Positions 26,717 through 35,442 of a stretch of DNA of 64,000 nucleotides are shown here, in pieces. Positions within the stretch are counted from its first letter, which is position 1; each line of letters starts with the position of its first letter. The notes beneath the pieces were generated by a model. The model was not told the origin of the DNA. It saw nothing but the letters and a program-made list of their open reading frames with translations, and did not search any database. The stretch is from Blastococcus sp. CT_GayMR19 (GTDB lineage Bacteria; Actinomycetota; Actinomycetes; Mycobacteriales; Geodermatophilaceae): contig NZ_SPQL01000014.1 of assembly GCF_004570385.1 (NCBI RefSeq), forward strand, positions 1-64,000, read 5' to 3'. Both the position numbers and the translations under genes were made by a program.

Positions 26717-27522
26717 CAGGCGGAAGCCTCCGTTGCCTCGTCGCCGGCCGCTGCGGGCGCGGCGTCCTTCTCGCTGCGGGGCCGGGTGGTGCGGTACTCG
26801 ATCCCCTTGCCCTCGGTGCCGACGGCGACCACGCGGTCGACGAACACCCCGGGCAGGTGGACGTGCTCGGGCTGGATCTCGCCCGGCTCGACGAGCTCCT
26901 CCACCTCGGCGATGGTGATCCGCCCGGCCATGCCGGCGAGCGGGTTGAAGTTCTGCGCCGACTCGTGGAAGACCAGGTTGCCGTGCCGGTCGCCGACCGC
27001 CGCCCGCACGAGCGCGAAGTCGGCGGTGAGGGAGGTCTCCAGCACGTACTGGTGGCCGTCGAAGACCCGGACCTCCTTGGGCTCGCTGGTCTTCACCACG
27101 TTGCCGTCGGCGTCGTACCGCACCGGGATGCCGCCCTCGGCGACCATGGTGCCCACGCCCGTGGGGGTGTAGAAGGCGGGGATGCCGGCGCCGCCGGCGC
27201 GCAGCTTCTCGGCCAGGGTGCCCTGCGGGGTGAGCTCCACCTCCATCTGGCCGGAGAGGTACAGCCGCGCGAGTTCCTTGTTGCCGCCGACGAACGAGCT
27301 GATGGTCTTGCTGATCCGGCCGGCGTAGAGCAGGACGCCCAGCGCCTGGTCGTCGACGCCGCAGTTGTTCGAGATGGTGGTGAGCCCGCTCGCGCCCTGC
27401 TCGAGCAGGGCGCGGATCAGTGCGATGGGGACGCCGCACAGCCCGAACCCGCCCACGGCGAGCGTGGCGCCGTCCGGGATGTCGGCGACGGCCTCGCGCG
27501 CGGAGGCGACGACCTTGTCCAT
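26716..27522 (-). CDS. pcaI: 3-oxoadipate CoA-transferase subunit A
   Basis: A 268-aa alpha subunit: [79 protein letters not shown] and [23 protein letters not shown] 27522 follows AGGGAG about 10 nt upstream; the rest of the frame upstream is non-conserved. The Ala/Glu/Asp-rich C-terminal tail (about 15 aa) is longer than usual. First gene of a pcaI-pcaJ-amidohydrolase unit that converges on pcaHGBDC. No pcaF thiolase gene is in the window. Confidence 0.9.
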   Translation of the reverse strand: MDKVVASAREAVADIPDGATLAVGGFGLCGVPIALIRALLEQGASGLTTISNNCGVDDQALGVLLYAGRISKTISSFVGGNKELARLYLSGQMEVELTPQGTLAEKLRAGGAGIPAFYTPTGVGTMVAEGGIPVRYDADGNVVKTSEPKEVRVFDGHQYVLETSLTADFALVRAAVGDRHGNLVFHESAQNFNPLAGMAGRITIAEVEELVEPGEIQPEHVHLPGVFVDRVVAVGTEGKGIEYRTTRPRSEKDAAPAAAGDEATEASA

Positions 27523-27652
27523 GCTCGGGTGCTCCCTGAGGTCGGTTGCGGGGTGCCCAGTATCACTGCCACCTCCACCCGCAGCCATGTGCGGGGGCTC
27601 CTGGACGGAAGGCGCGGGGAACCACCCGCCGTCCGGCGTCGTTTGCGCGGGC

Positions 27653-28063
27653 ATGGAGCTGACCTGTCCGAAGTGCCACGGGACCATGCGTACCTACGAG
27701 CGCAACGGCGTCCACGTCGACCAGTGCGCGGAGTGCCGCGGGATCTTCCTCGACCGCGGGGAGCTGGACCGGCTGATCGATGCGGAGAACGCCTGGCACG
27801 GCGGTACGCGCCAAGCCGGGAAGCACGACGACGACGACCGCAGGCACGAATCCCGCTCCGCGTCGGAGCACGGCTCCGAGTACCGCTCGGAGCACGGGTC
27901 GCAGTCCACGTCCGGCGGGCTCGGCGCCGTCGTCGGGGAGGTGCTCAAGCAGGTGGGCGGCCAGAAGCACGGCGGCTACGACCAGCGCGGCGGCTACGGC
28001 CAGCAGCACTCGAGTTCCCGCCCACGCAAGAAGGAGTCCTTCCTGGGCGACCTGTTCGGCTGA
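27653..28063 (+). CDS. TFIIB-type zinc-ribbon protein
   Basis: A 136-aa protein with an N-terminal zf-TFIIB ribbon (residues 1-40): CPKCHGTM and CAECRGIFLDRGEL give four zinc-binding Cys. The middle is very rich in His, Ser, Glu and Arg (EHGSEYRSEHGSQS) and is likely disordered; the C-terminus (GGYDQRGGYGQQ, then KKESFLGDLFG) is a conserved feature of this family. It probably binds zinc; biological role unknown. ATG 27653 stands alone with its own promoter in the 130-bp gap after the divergent pcaI start. Confidence 0.88.
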   Translation: MELTCPKCHGTMRTYERNGVHVDQCAECRGIFLDRGELDRLIDAENAWHGGTRQAGKHDDDDRRHESRSASEHGSEYRSEHGSQSTSGGLGAVVGEVLKQVGGQKHGGYDQRGGYGQQHSSSRPRKKESFLGDLFG

Positions 28064-28087
28064 TCTCGCGTCCGGCGCCGGCGCCCC

Positions 28088-28119
28088 GGCTCAGCGGCTC
28101 AGCGGCTCAGCGGCTCAGC
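28088..28119. repeat. 8-bp tandem repeat, four units, at the end of the MEDS-ATPase gene
   Basis: GGCTCAGC is repeated four times without interruption at 28088-28119. The last unit supplies the stop codon of the MEDS-ATPase gene (TGA at 28117-28115 on the minus strand). Unit gain or loss would leave the stop within a few codons, so it is not an on/off switch. It may be slippage DNA between convergent genes. Confidence 0.75.
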
Positions 28120-29089
28120 GGAGGCGGAGGGTGAGCCGGACGCGGGTGCCGTCGCCGTCGGTCGTGATGTCGACGTGGTCGCAGAGCTGGCGCGCCAGCC
28201 AGAGGCCCATGCCGCCGCGGGACAGATCCTCCCCGTGCGCCGGGCCGTAGCCGGCGAAGGGGTCGTCCCAGCCGGGGCCGCGGTCGGCGATGGTGCAGAC
28301 GAGCCGGTCGGTCGAGATCCACAGCCGCAGGCTGATGGGCGGCCTGCCGTGCCGCGCGGCGTTGGAGCTCATCTCGTCGACCGCCAGCAGGTAGTCCTCG
28401 ACCGGGTCCCGCGGGGCGTCCACGGTGGCGAGCTCGGCGGCGACGGCGTGCCGGAGGGCGATGAAGTCGGTGACGTCGAGCGCGGCGAGCCGAGGCGGGG
28501 TGTGCTCCAGCGGCTCGGGCGGCACGGGGAGGGTCCTGACGTACTCGGCGGGGGCCCTGAACTGCGCGTTGGGTGCCCACCCGTCGGTGGTCACTACCCC
28601 GGAGTGCGTCCGCATCGCCGACTCGAGGACGGGATCGGGCAGCCGCTGGGTGTCGAAGACGCACAGGCCCCACAGCGGCCAGGACGCGAGGGCGTGGTTG
28701 ATGACCGCCTCGTAGCGCTGCCACTCCAGCCAGTCCCGCTCGGTGCGGCCGAAGTCGACCTCGCCGACCACACGGACCCGCGTCGTGCCCCCGGCCGACC
28801 GCTCCTCGGCGAGCCGGCGGAAGGTGGTGATGGCGGTGGGCGTGCGGGCCCGGTAGACGTCGCCGCGGGCCACCACGTGCACCAGCGGATGACCGTCGAG
28901 GGCGTCGCGGAGGACGTCCGCCGTGCGGGGGGAGGTGGCGACGACCGCCGCCTCGCCGGCGTCCAGTCCCTCCAGCAGGAACGGCACGGCGGCATCGGTG
29001 AGCCGGTCGTCGGTGTCGAAGAGCAGCGCGTCGTGCCGGTAGCCGCCGCGCCCGGGAGTGCTCGCCTCCCGCACCCCGCGCTCCGTCAC
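28115..29089 (-). CDS. MEDS domain sensor with anti-sigma-type ATPase domain (second copy)
   Basis: A 324-aa protein from GTG 29089. An N-terminal MEDS domain (YRHDALLFDTDDRLTDAAVPF, VRVVGEVDFGRTERDWLEW) is followed by an HATPase_c domain of the RsbW type with N-box VDEMSSNAARHG, G1 IADRGPGWDDP and G2 GGMGLWLARQL. It has the same build as the 4379-5329 protein but sits alone, without an adjacent STAS partner. Probably an anti-sigma factor or kinase of a stress or differentiation switch; divergent from the aldehyde dehydrogenase gene. The sensed ligand is unknown. Confidence 0.86.
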   Translation of the reverse strand: MTERGVREASTPGRGGYRHDALLFDTDDRLTDAAVPFLLEGLDAGEAAVVATSPRTADVLRDALDGHPLVHVVARGDVYRARTPTAITTFRRLAEERSAGGTTRVRVVGEVDFGRTERDWLEWQRYEAVINHALASWPLWGLCVFDTQRLPDPVLESAMRTHSGVVTTDGWAPNAQFRAPAEYVRTLPVPPEPLEHTPPRLAALDVTDFIALRHAVAAELATVDAPRDPVEDYLLAVDEMSSNAARHGRPPISLRLWISTDRLVCTIADRGPGWDDPFAGYGPAHGEDLSRGGMGLWLARQLCDHVDITTDGDGTRVRLTLRLR

Positions 29090-29296
29090 CGCCCAGCCCC
29101 CGAGTCGTCGTCGCCGTGCCCCCGTGTCCGAGGGTTCGCCCCCACGGTAGGGCAGCGGCCGGGGTCGGTGCGCCGGGCCGGGGCAGGGCGGGGCACCGGC
29201 CCCCGGCACGACCGGCCACACTCGTCGCTGTCCTGCGGTTTCCCGGAGCGCCGGGCGGGCAGGGCAGTCGATGCAGCGGACGACAGGAGACTCCTC

Positions 29297-30721
29297 ATGG
29301 CCATCGCCACGATCAACCCCGCCACCGGCGAGACCCTCACGACCTTCGAGCCCCTCTCCGAGGCGGCGCTGGAGGAGCGCATCGCCCGCTCCGCTGCTGC
29401 CTGGGCCGGCTACCGGCTGACGACGCCGGAGCAGCGGGCCGGCTGGCTCCGGGCCGCCGCCGACGTCCTGGACGGCGACCTCGACAGGGTCGGCGAGCTG
29501 ATGACCCTCGAGATGGGCAAGACGCTGGCCTCGGCGAAGGCCGAGGCGGCCAAGTGCGCCAAGGCGCTGCGGTACTACGCGGAACACGGCCCGGCGATGC
29601 TGCGACCGCAGCCCGCCGACGCCGGCGCCGTCGGGGCGCGGGAGGCCTACGTCGTGCACCAGCCCATCGGCGTGATCCTGGCGGTCATGCCGTGGAACTT
29701 CCCCCTGTGGCAGGCCATGCGCTTCGCCGCCCCGGCGCTCATGGCCGGCAACGTCGGCCTGCTCAAGCACGCGAGCAACGTTCCGCAGACCGCGCTGTAC
29801 CTGGAGGAGGTCTTCGTCCGGGCGGGCTTCCCGGCCGACGTCTTCCAGACGCTGCTGATCGGCTCGAAGGAGGTCGAGCGGGTGCTCCGCGACGACCGGG
29901 TGGCCGCGGCGACGCTCACCGGGAGCGCGCCGGCCGGCCAGTCCGTGGCCTCGATCGCCGGAGACGTGCTGAAGCCGACTGTCCTGGAGCTGGGCGGCAG
30001 CGACCCGTTCATCGTCATGCCGTCGGCCCATCTGGAGACGGCCGCGGACGTCGCCGTCACCTCGCGCTGCCAGAACAACGGGCAGAGCTGCATCTCGGCC
30101 AAGCGCTTCCTCGTGCATGCGGATGTCGCCGAGGAGTTCACCCGGATCTTCGCCGAGAAGCTCGCCGCGCTCACCGTGGGCGACCCGATGGCCGAGGACA
30201 CCCAGATCGGCCCGCTGGCGACCGAGGCGGGCCGGGAGGACGTCGAGCGGTACGTGCAGGACGCCGTCGACAAGGGCGCCACCGTGGTGGTCGGCGGGCA
30301 GCGTCCCGATGGCCCCGGCTGGTACTACCCGCCGACGCTGGTCACCGGGATCACGCCGGAGATGGAGATGCACACCGGCGAGGTGTTCGGTCCGGTCGCC
30401 GCTCTGTACACGGTGTCGGGGATCGACGAGGCGATCGAGATCGCGAACAGCCACCCCTACGGGCTCGGCGCCAACCTGTGGAGCGAGGACGAGGCAGAGC
30501 GCGAGCGGTTCATCCGGGACGTCGCCTCCGGCATGGCCTTCGTCAACGGCATGGTGGCGAGCTTCCCCGAGCTGCCGTTCGGCGGGGTGAAGCAGAGCGG
30601 CTACGGCCGCGAGCTGACCGACGTCGGCATGTACGAGTTCATGAACGCGAAGACGGTGTGGATCGGTGCCCCCGGCAGCGAGCAGCGGGCCGCCCACTCG
30701 GCCGGTTCCCACGCGGAGTGA
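29297..30721 (+). CDS. NAD(P)-dependent aldehyde dehydrogenase (succinate-semialdehyde type)
   Basis: A 474-aa ALDH. INPATGETLTTFEPLS starts the family; PIGVILAVMPWNFPLWQA, TLTGSAPAGQSVA, LELGGSDPFIVM (general base Glu) and CQNNGQSCISAKRF (catalytic Cys) are intact, with FGGVKQSGYGREL near the end. Closest to the GabD/SSADH group, which oxidises succinate semialdehyde and related aldehydes. GGAG lies about 8 nt upstream of ATG 29297. It precedes an unknown gene in the same direction by 20 bp. Substrate is inferred, not shown. Confidence 0.9.
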   Translation: MAIATINPATGETLTTFEPLSEAALEERIARSAAAWAGYRLTTPEQRAGWLRAAADVLDGDLDRVGELMTLEMGKTLASAKAEAAKCAKALRYYAEHGPAMLRPQPADAGAVGAREAYVVHQPIGVILAVMPWNFPLWQAMRFAAPALMAGNVGLLKHASNVPQTALYLEEVFVRAGFPADVFQTLLIGSKEVERVLRDDRVAAATLTGSAPAGQSVASIAGDVLKPTVLELGGSDPFIVMPSAHLETAADVAVTSRCQNNGQSCISAKRFLVHADVAEEFTRIFAEKLAALTVGDPMAEDTQIGPLATEAGREDVERYVQDAVDKGATVVVGGQRPDGPGWYYPPTLVTGITPEMEMHTGEVFGPVAALYTVSGIDEAIEIANSHPYGLGANLWSEDEAERERFIRDVASGMAFVNGMVASFPELPFGGVKQSGYGRELTDVGMYEFMNAKTVWIGAPGSEQRAAHSAGSHAE

Positions 30722-30741
30722 GCCGCGGCTGAGGCGGGGCC

Positions 30742-31626
30742 GTGTTCGACGTCGACTGGATGGGGCTGCTCGGCCGGGAGGTGCTGCGGGAACGCGCCGC
30801 CGCCCTGATCGCCGAGGCCTGCGCCTGGGCCGTGGGCATGTCCGACCGGCCGCACTACCGGCACGGCTCCGCCGGGGTCGTGCCCTCCGGCCTGACGCTC
30901 GGCGTCCGGGCGGCCACCGACCAGCTCCTCGGCAGTGAGGAGGACGGCCGGCTCGACCTGGGCGACGCCCGCGCGGGCAGCTTCCGGGACGCCCTGAACG
31001 CCCTCGACGGGGAGGGGCGGCTCTACGCCGACCGGTTCGACGAGGAGGTGCTGCACCCCTTCGCGCACGAGACCTGCCTGCTGGCCGCCGAGCGTGCCCG
31101 GGCCACCCGGCCGGGAGCGTGGGCGGAGCTGGCCGACGACGTGGGCGAGGACCCGGCCGATCTACCTGCCGTCCTGCAGGCAGGGGAGTGGGAGGTGCCC
31201 CTGCGCATGGAGGCGGAGGTCCTGGTCCTGGGCGCGCTGGCCGACGTCCCGCTCCTCGACGTCGAGGCCGAGGGGGTGCCGCTGTCGCTGGTACGGGCCG
31301 CCGAGGCGGTCCTCCGGGCCGCGGGCCCACCGGCCGGCCCGGACCCGACCGCGGGAACGGTCCCGACCGCGGGAACGGTCCCGACCACGGGAGCGGGCCC
31401 GCCGGGGGACGACCTCGCCGGGTCGCTGTTCCTCGCCCGTGCCGCCGTCACCGCCGCCGGCGTACCGCTGCCCGTCGCCCCCGAGGCCGCTGAGCTGCTG
31501 GTGGGGGAGCTGCTCGCGCACGGGCTGGAGCCCGACGAGGTCGTCGCCGTGCTGCCGCACCTGCCGGTCCAGCCGGCAACCGCCGACGAGGTCGTCGCGA
31601 TCGTCCGGGCGGCCGGCATCGGGTGA
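30742..31626 (+). CDS. hypothetical protein with internal hexapeptide repeats
   Basis: A 294-aa acidic, Ala/Leu/Glu-rich protein of unrecognised family, starting at GTG 30742. The N-terminal two thirds are mainly helical (RERAAALIAEACAWAVGM, ALNALDGEGRLYADRFDEE). Residues about 202-219 carry three copies of a P-T-A-G-T-V-type hexapeptide, encoded by an 18-bp tandem repeat, then a second helical region. No signal peptide or membrane span. It sits 20 bp after the aldehyde dehydrogenase gene in the same direction and may be co-transcribed. Codon use looks like that of its neighbours. Confidence 0.7.
   Translation: MFDVDWMGLLGREVLRERAAALIAEACAWAVGMSDRPHYRHGSAGVVPSGLTLGVRAATDQLLGSEEDGRLDLGDARAGSFRDALNALDGEGRLYADRFDEEVLHPFAHETCLLAAERARATRPGAWAELADDVGEDPADLPAVLQAGEWEVPLRMEAEVLVLGALADVPLLDVEAEGVPLSLVRAAEAVLRAAGPPAGPDPTAGTVPTAGTVPTTGAGPPGDDLAGSLFLARAAVTAAGVPLPVAPEAAELLVGELLAHGLEPDEVVAVLPHLPVQPATADEVVAIVRAAGIG
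31345..31398 (+). repeat. 18-bp tandem repeat inside the hypothetical gene
   Basis: CCGACCGCGGGAACGGTC occurs exactly twice (31345-31362, 31363-31380) with a third degenerate copy to 31398. The unit is a multiple of three, so it adds P-T-A-G-T-V hexapeptides without shifting frame. Copy number may vary between strains. Confidence 0.8.
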
Positions 31627-31860
31627 CAGTCCCTTCGGCCCTGTCGGCCGGCTGCGACCGGCGACAACCTGACCGCGCTGGTACCAGCTCTCCGGCGGAG
31701 CGGGCCGCCGCGCTCGACGCCGACCTGCTGGAGCTGGCCCGGCGCTCCGACTGCGGGGACGGCGCGACGGTCCTGGACTGGAGTACCTGCTGATGACCGC
31801 CACCAGGAAGCGGGAGACCGTCCCCAGCCCGCGGTAGGGGACTGTTCCGCCCCCGCCGCC
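31627..31860. other. 234-bp gene-free stretch before prfC end
   Basis: No intact gene on either strand. On the plus strand one frame reads AERAAALDADLLELARRS-like residues and an overlapping frame ends LEYLLMTATRKRETVPSPR before a stop, which together look like the remains of a short coding sequence split by a frameshift near 31770. It could equally be chance coding-like GC composition. No clear terminator seen. Confidence 0.3.
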
Positions 31861-33477
31861 TCAGAGCTGGGCCGCGACGAGGGTCTCCAGGAGCAGGTCC
31901 GGGTGCTTCTCCTTGAACACCCGCAGACCCCACTTGTCGCCGAACACGGCGACGTACTCGCCGTTGGTGCGCTGCAGCACCTCGGCGTTGCGCGCCGTCG
32001 AGACCACGGGGGCCGAGGCCTCGTCGGTGCGCAGGGCGAGGGTGTAGGGGAGCCGGTCGAGCTCCACCGGGGCGCCGAACTCGTGCTCCATGCGGTGGGT
32101 GGCCACTTCGAACTGCATCGGTCCGACGACGGCGAGCACCGGCGCCTGGTCCCCCCGGCGGTCCGAGCGCAGCACCTGGACGACGCCCTCGGAGTCGAGC
32201 TGCTCGATCCCGCGGCGGAACTGCTTGTGCTTGCCGGTGTCCCGGCCGCGGCAGACCGCGAAGTGCTCGGGAGCGAAGGTGGTGAGCGGCGGATAGGTGA
32301 CCGCCCGGTCGGCGTACAGGGTGTCGCCCACGCCGAGGGCCGCGGCGTTCACCAGGCCGACGACGTCGCCGGGATAGGCGACGTCGATGCTCTCCCGCTC
32401 ACGGCCGAAGACGTGCTGGGCGTACTTCGTCGCGAAGGGGCGGCCGGTGCGGGCGTGCGTGACCACCATGCCGCGCTCGAAGACGCCCGAGCAGATCCGG
32501 ATGAAGGCCAGGCGGTCGCGGTGCGCGGTGTCCATGCCCGCCTGCACCTTGAACACGAAGGCGCTGAACGGGTCGGTGATCGCCCGCGTGCCGCCGTCGG
32601 CGTCCCGCTGGTCCGACGGGGGAGGAGCGAGCCCGACCAGGGTGTCCAGCAGCGCGCCCACCCCGAAGTTGGACACGGCGGAGGCGAACAGCACCGGCGT
32701 CGTGACGCCGTCCAGGAACAGGGACTGCTCGTGGTCGGCTCCGGTCGCCTCCAGCAGCTCGACCTCCTCGACGGCCTGCTGCCACGCGTCGCCCTCGCGG
32801 GCCAGCGCGGCATCCGCCGAGAGCGTCTCCTCGGGGGCGATCGTGGCCCCGCCGGCGGTGCGGGTGAACCGGCGGTAGGTGCCGTCGGAGCGGTCGAGCA
32901 CGCCCCGGAAGTCGCCCGCGATCCCCACGGGCCAGGTCAGCGGCGTGGGCGTCAGGCCGGTCCGCTCGGCGATCTCGTCCAGCAGCTCGAGGGCGTCCTT
33001 GCCCGGGCGGTCCCACTTGTTCACCACGGTGAGCACCGGGATGCCGCGGTGCCGGCACACCGCGAACAGCTTCATCGTCTGGGCCTCGAGGCCCTTGGCG
33101 GCGTCGACGAGCATCACGGCCGCGTCGACGGCGGTGAGCACCCGGTAGGTGTCCTCGGAGAAGTCGGCGTGGCCGGGGGTGTCGAGCAGGTTGATGACCG
33201 CGTCCCCGTACTCGAACTGCAGCGCCGCCGACGTGATGGAGATGCCGCGCGCCTTCTCCATGTCCATCCAGTCCGACACCGTGCCCCGGCGGCCGGCCTT
33301 GCCGTGCACCGCGCCGGCCTGGCCGATCACGCGGGCGTGCAGGGCCAGTGCCTCGGTGAGCGTGGACTTGCCCGCGTCGGGGTGGCTGATGACGGCGAAC
33401 GTCCGGCGCCGCGCCGCCTGCCGGAGCACGTCCTGGGGGGCGTCGCCGGGGATCGTCTGCTCGTCGAGGGCGCTCAC
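31861..33477 (-). CDS. prfC: peptide chain release factor 3
   Basis: A 538-aa translational GTPase. G1 SHPDAGKSTLTEALALHA, switch region GTVSDWMDMEKARGISITSA, G3 LLDTPGHADFSEDTYR and G4 NKWDRPGKD are intact, followed by RF3-type domains (FKVQAGMDTAHRDRLAFIRI, GVFERGMVVTH, VAYPGDVVGLVN). RF3 uses GTP to recycle RF1/RF2 from the ribosome after termination and also helps post-peptidyl-transfer quality control. Length is normal. ATG 33477 is single and unambiguous. It stands alone beside pdxY. Confidence 0.96.
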   Translation of the reverse strand: MSALDEQTIPGDAPQDVLRQAARRRTFAVISHPDAGKSTLTEALALHARVIGQAGAVHGKAGRRGTVSDWMDMEKARGISITSAALQFEYGDAVINLLDTPGHADFSEDTYRVLTAVDAAVMLVDAAKGLEAQTMKLFAVCRHRGIPVLTVVNKWDRPGKDALELLDEIAERTGLTPTPLTWPVGIAGDFRGVLDRSDGTYRRFTRTAGGATIAPEETLSADAALAREGDAWQQAVEEVELLEATGADHEQSLFLDGVTTPVLFASAVSNFGVGALLDTLVGLAPPPSDQRDADGGTRAITDPFSAFVFKVQAGMDTAHRDRLAFIRICSGVFERGMVVTHARTGRPFATKYAQHVFGRERESIDVAYPGDVVGLVNAAALGVGDTLYADRAVTYPPLTTFAPEHFAVCRGRDTGKHKQFRRGIEQLDSEGVVQVLRSDRRGDQAPVLAVVGPMQFEVATHRMEHEFGAPVELDRLPYTLALRTDEASAPVVSTARNAEVLQRTNGEYVAVFGDKWGLRVFKEKHPDLLLETLVAAQL

Positions 33478-33552
33478 CGTCGCGCCGTCCGGGCAGCACG
33501 GAACCGGGCGGGAGAGAAGGGGAGCACGTCCCGACAGTAGTCGCGGGCCGGC

Positions 33553-34413
33553 TCAGACCTCGACGACCTCGAAGGTGCGGGTGGGCGCGACGAACTCCTC
33601 CTGGGCCGCGACGAGGAGGATCTCCCGCGAGCCGGCGTCCTCGGTCCGCTGGAGCAGCCCGAACACCGACGCCGCCGCGCGGCCGAGCGCCTCGCCGGCC
33701 GAGCGGGTGTCGAGCCAGTGGGCCAGGAACAGCGCCGCGATCGCGTCGCCGGCGCCGTTCACCGACACCCCGAGCCGTGGGGTGCGGACGCGGAAGTGCC
33801 GCCCGCCCTCGGAGGCCAGCAGGTCCACGGCGTCGTCCGGGGTGTCGTCGGTGACCAGGGACGTCGTGAGGACCACCCGGGGGCCGAGGTCGTGGACGGC
33901 CGCCACCGCGTCCTGCACCGCCGGCAGGGACCCGGTCGTCGTCCCGGACAGCAGGTCGAGCTCGAAGTGGTTCGGCGTGACGACGTCGGCGGCCGGAACC
34001 GCCACCTCGCGCAGAAACGCCTCGATGCCCGGCCGCACGAAGACCCCGCGGCCCACGTCGCCGATCACCGGGTCGCAGCAGTAGACCGCGTCGGCGTTCG
34101 CCGCGCGCACCTGTTCCACGGTGGCGACGACGGCGTGGCCGATGTCGGCCGACCCCAGATAGCCCGACAGCACGGCGTCGCAGCTGCCGAGCACGCCGCG
34201 CGCGGCGATGCCCTGGACGACCTCCTCGATGGCCGGGCCGTCGAAGACCCGCCCGGTCCACTCGCCGTAGCCCGTGTGGTTGGAGAACTGCACGGTGTGC
34301 ACCGGCCAGACCTCGATGCCGAGGCGCTGGAGGGGGAACACCGCCGAGGAGTTGCCGACGTGTCCGTAGGCGACGTGGGACTGGATCGACAGGACGCTGA
34401 CCACGGAGGACAC
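33553..34413 (-). CDS. pdxY: pyridoxal kinase
   Basis: A 286-aa ribokinase-superfamily protein. SIQSHVAYGHVGNSSAVFPLQRLG opens the PdxY family; TVQFSNHTGYGEWTG, CCDPVIGDVGRGVFVRPG, VVTPNHFELDLLSG and NGAGDAIAALFLAHWL (anion hole and catalytic Asp) are all present. It phosphorylates pyridoxal to PLP in the salvage pathway. Start ATG 34413. No operon partner is obvious; it lies 75 bp upstream of prfC in the same direction. Confidence 0.95.
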   Translation of the reverse strand: MSSVVSVLSIQSHVAYGHVGNSSAVFPLQRLGIEVWPVHTVQFSNHTGYGEWTGRVFDGPAIEEVVQGIAARGVLGSCDAVLSGYLGSADIGHAVVATVEQVRAANADAVYCCDPVIGDVGRGVFVRPGIEAFLREVAVPAADVVTPNHFELDLLSGTTTGSLPAVQDAVAAVHDLGPRVVLTTSLVTDDTPDDAVDLLASEGGRHFRVRTPRLGVSVNGAGDAIAALFLAHWLDTRSAGEALGRAAASVFGLLQRTEDAGSREILLVAAQEEFVAPTRTFEVVEV

Positions 34414-34461
34414 GGTGGCACACCCTGCCCCGGTGGGGCCGAACAGCCCCCGGCTCCGGCG

Positions 34462-34878
34462 TCAGGACGCGGGAACCCGGCCCGACCGCGAGAGCAGCGC
34501 CGCCATGCCGCCGGCCAGCAGCGCGCCCGCGGTGTTCAGGACGGCGTCGACCGGCGAGACCACGCGACCCAACGGCAGGGCCCACTGGAGCGCCTCGATG
34601 CCCACCGCCACCGCGACCGCCGCACCGGCGAGCCGTCGCGGCGCGGCCAGCGCGGGCCACCGGAGCACGGCGAGGACCGCGAGCGGGCCCAGCAGGGCCA
34701 GATTCCCGGTCAGCTGCAGCAGCGTCGCCTCCGACGAGAGACCGGTGGCGTACCACCGCAGCTCGTCGAGCGGGGCACCCCAGGCACTGCCCCCGCCCTG
34801 CGGCAGCAGCGTGAGCACGGCGACGAGCACCGCCGCGGCGACCAGCGCCGCGTCGAACCGGCGTGGCGGCGGGGTCAC
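34462..34878 (-). CDS. VanZ-like membrane protein
   Basis: A 138-aa protein with four hydrophobic segments: ALVAAAVLVAVLTLLPQGG, LLQLTGNLALLGPLAVLAVL, LAGAAVAVAVGIEALQWALP and VDAVLNTAGALLAGGMAALL. The order L-T-G-N-L-A-L-L-G-P ... G-I-E-A-L-Q ... V-D-A-V-L-N-T-A-G is typical of VanZ-domain proteins. GTG 34878 overlaps the stop of the preceding gene by 4 bp. VanZ family members affect glycopeptide resistance or are simply of unknown role; no resistance claim is made. Confidence 0.85.
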   Translation of the reverse strand: MTPPPRRFDAALVAAAVLVAVLTLLPQGGGSAWGAPLDELRWYATGLSSEATLLQLTGNLALLGPLAVLAVLRWPALAAPRRLAGAAVAVAVGIEALQWALPLGRVVSPVDAVLNTAGALLAGGMAALLSRSGRVPAS

Positions 34879-35342
34879 CGGGCGCCCGCCGCGGGCCAGG
34901 GCGAGGCATCGGCCAGCGCGCCGACCGCTGCTGCCCCCAGGGCATCGACCTCGGCCGCGAGGACGGCGAGCGGCGGAGGAGTGCGGGCCCGGAGCAGGAG
35001 CTCCAGCCGCCGGCAGACCTGCTCGACCCAGTGCTCGCCCGTGCCCGCCGGGATCTCGAGGGGATCCAGCGCCCGCCACGGCTCCTCGAGCTCGTCGCTC
35101 AGCCCGGGCAGCCGGCGCAGCAGGTCCGCGCAGCCGGCAGCGAGCCGCCACCAGCGTCCCGCGTCCAGGTCCGGCGTCCTCCGCGTGCCCGCGGCCGCCC
35201 ACCGCAGGAGGACGACGACCTCGTGCCACACGACATCGGAGACGACGTCGGCGACGGCGGAGCGGGACGGCGGGCGCCGGGAGAGCACGAGCCCGTCGGC
35301 GGCCCGCGGGTCGAAGAGGCGGTTCCGGAGGTCGTCGTCCAT
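34875..35342 (-). CDS. unknown cytoplasmic protein coupled to the VanZ-like gene
   Basis: A 155-aa protein from ATG 35342, which fits better than the 35441 start since the extra residues look non-coding. It has a helical, Trp/Leu/Arg-rich sequence (DVVWHEVVVLLRWAAAGTRR, DAGRWWRLAAGCADLLRRLPG, HWVEQVCRRLELLLRART) and no signal or membrane segment. No family recognised. Its stop overlaps the start of the VanZ-like gene. Confidence 0.6.
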   Translation of the reverse strand: MDDDLRNRLFDPRAADGLVLSRRPPSRSAVADVVSDVVWHEVVVLLRWAAAGTRRTPDLDAGRWWRLAAGCADLLRRLPGLSDELEEPWRALDPLEIPAGTGEHWVEQVCRRLELLLRARTPPPLAVLAAEVDALGAAAVGALADASPWPAAGAR

Positions 35343-35442
35343 CCGCCCACCGTCGACCCCGAACCCTGTGGGCGGCCGGGAGCCGGCTGTGCCTTTCCTG
35401 TGTGCCCGCGGCTCGCCGGTCAGGCGCGGCCGTGGACGCACC

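Noticed and set aside
28088-28119. Phase-variation switch from the 8-bp repeat at the end of the MEDS-ATPase gene
   Set aside because: Every unit brings a stop codon near the same place, so slippage would change only the last few residues.
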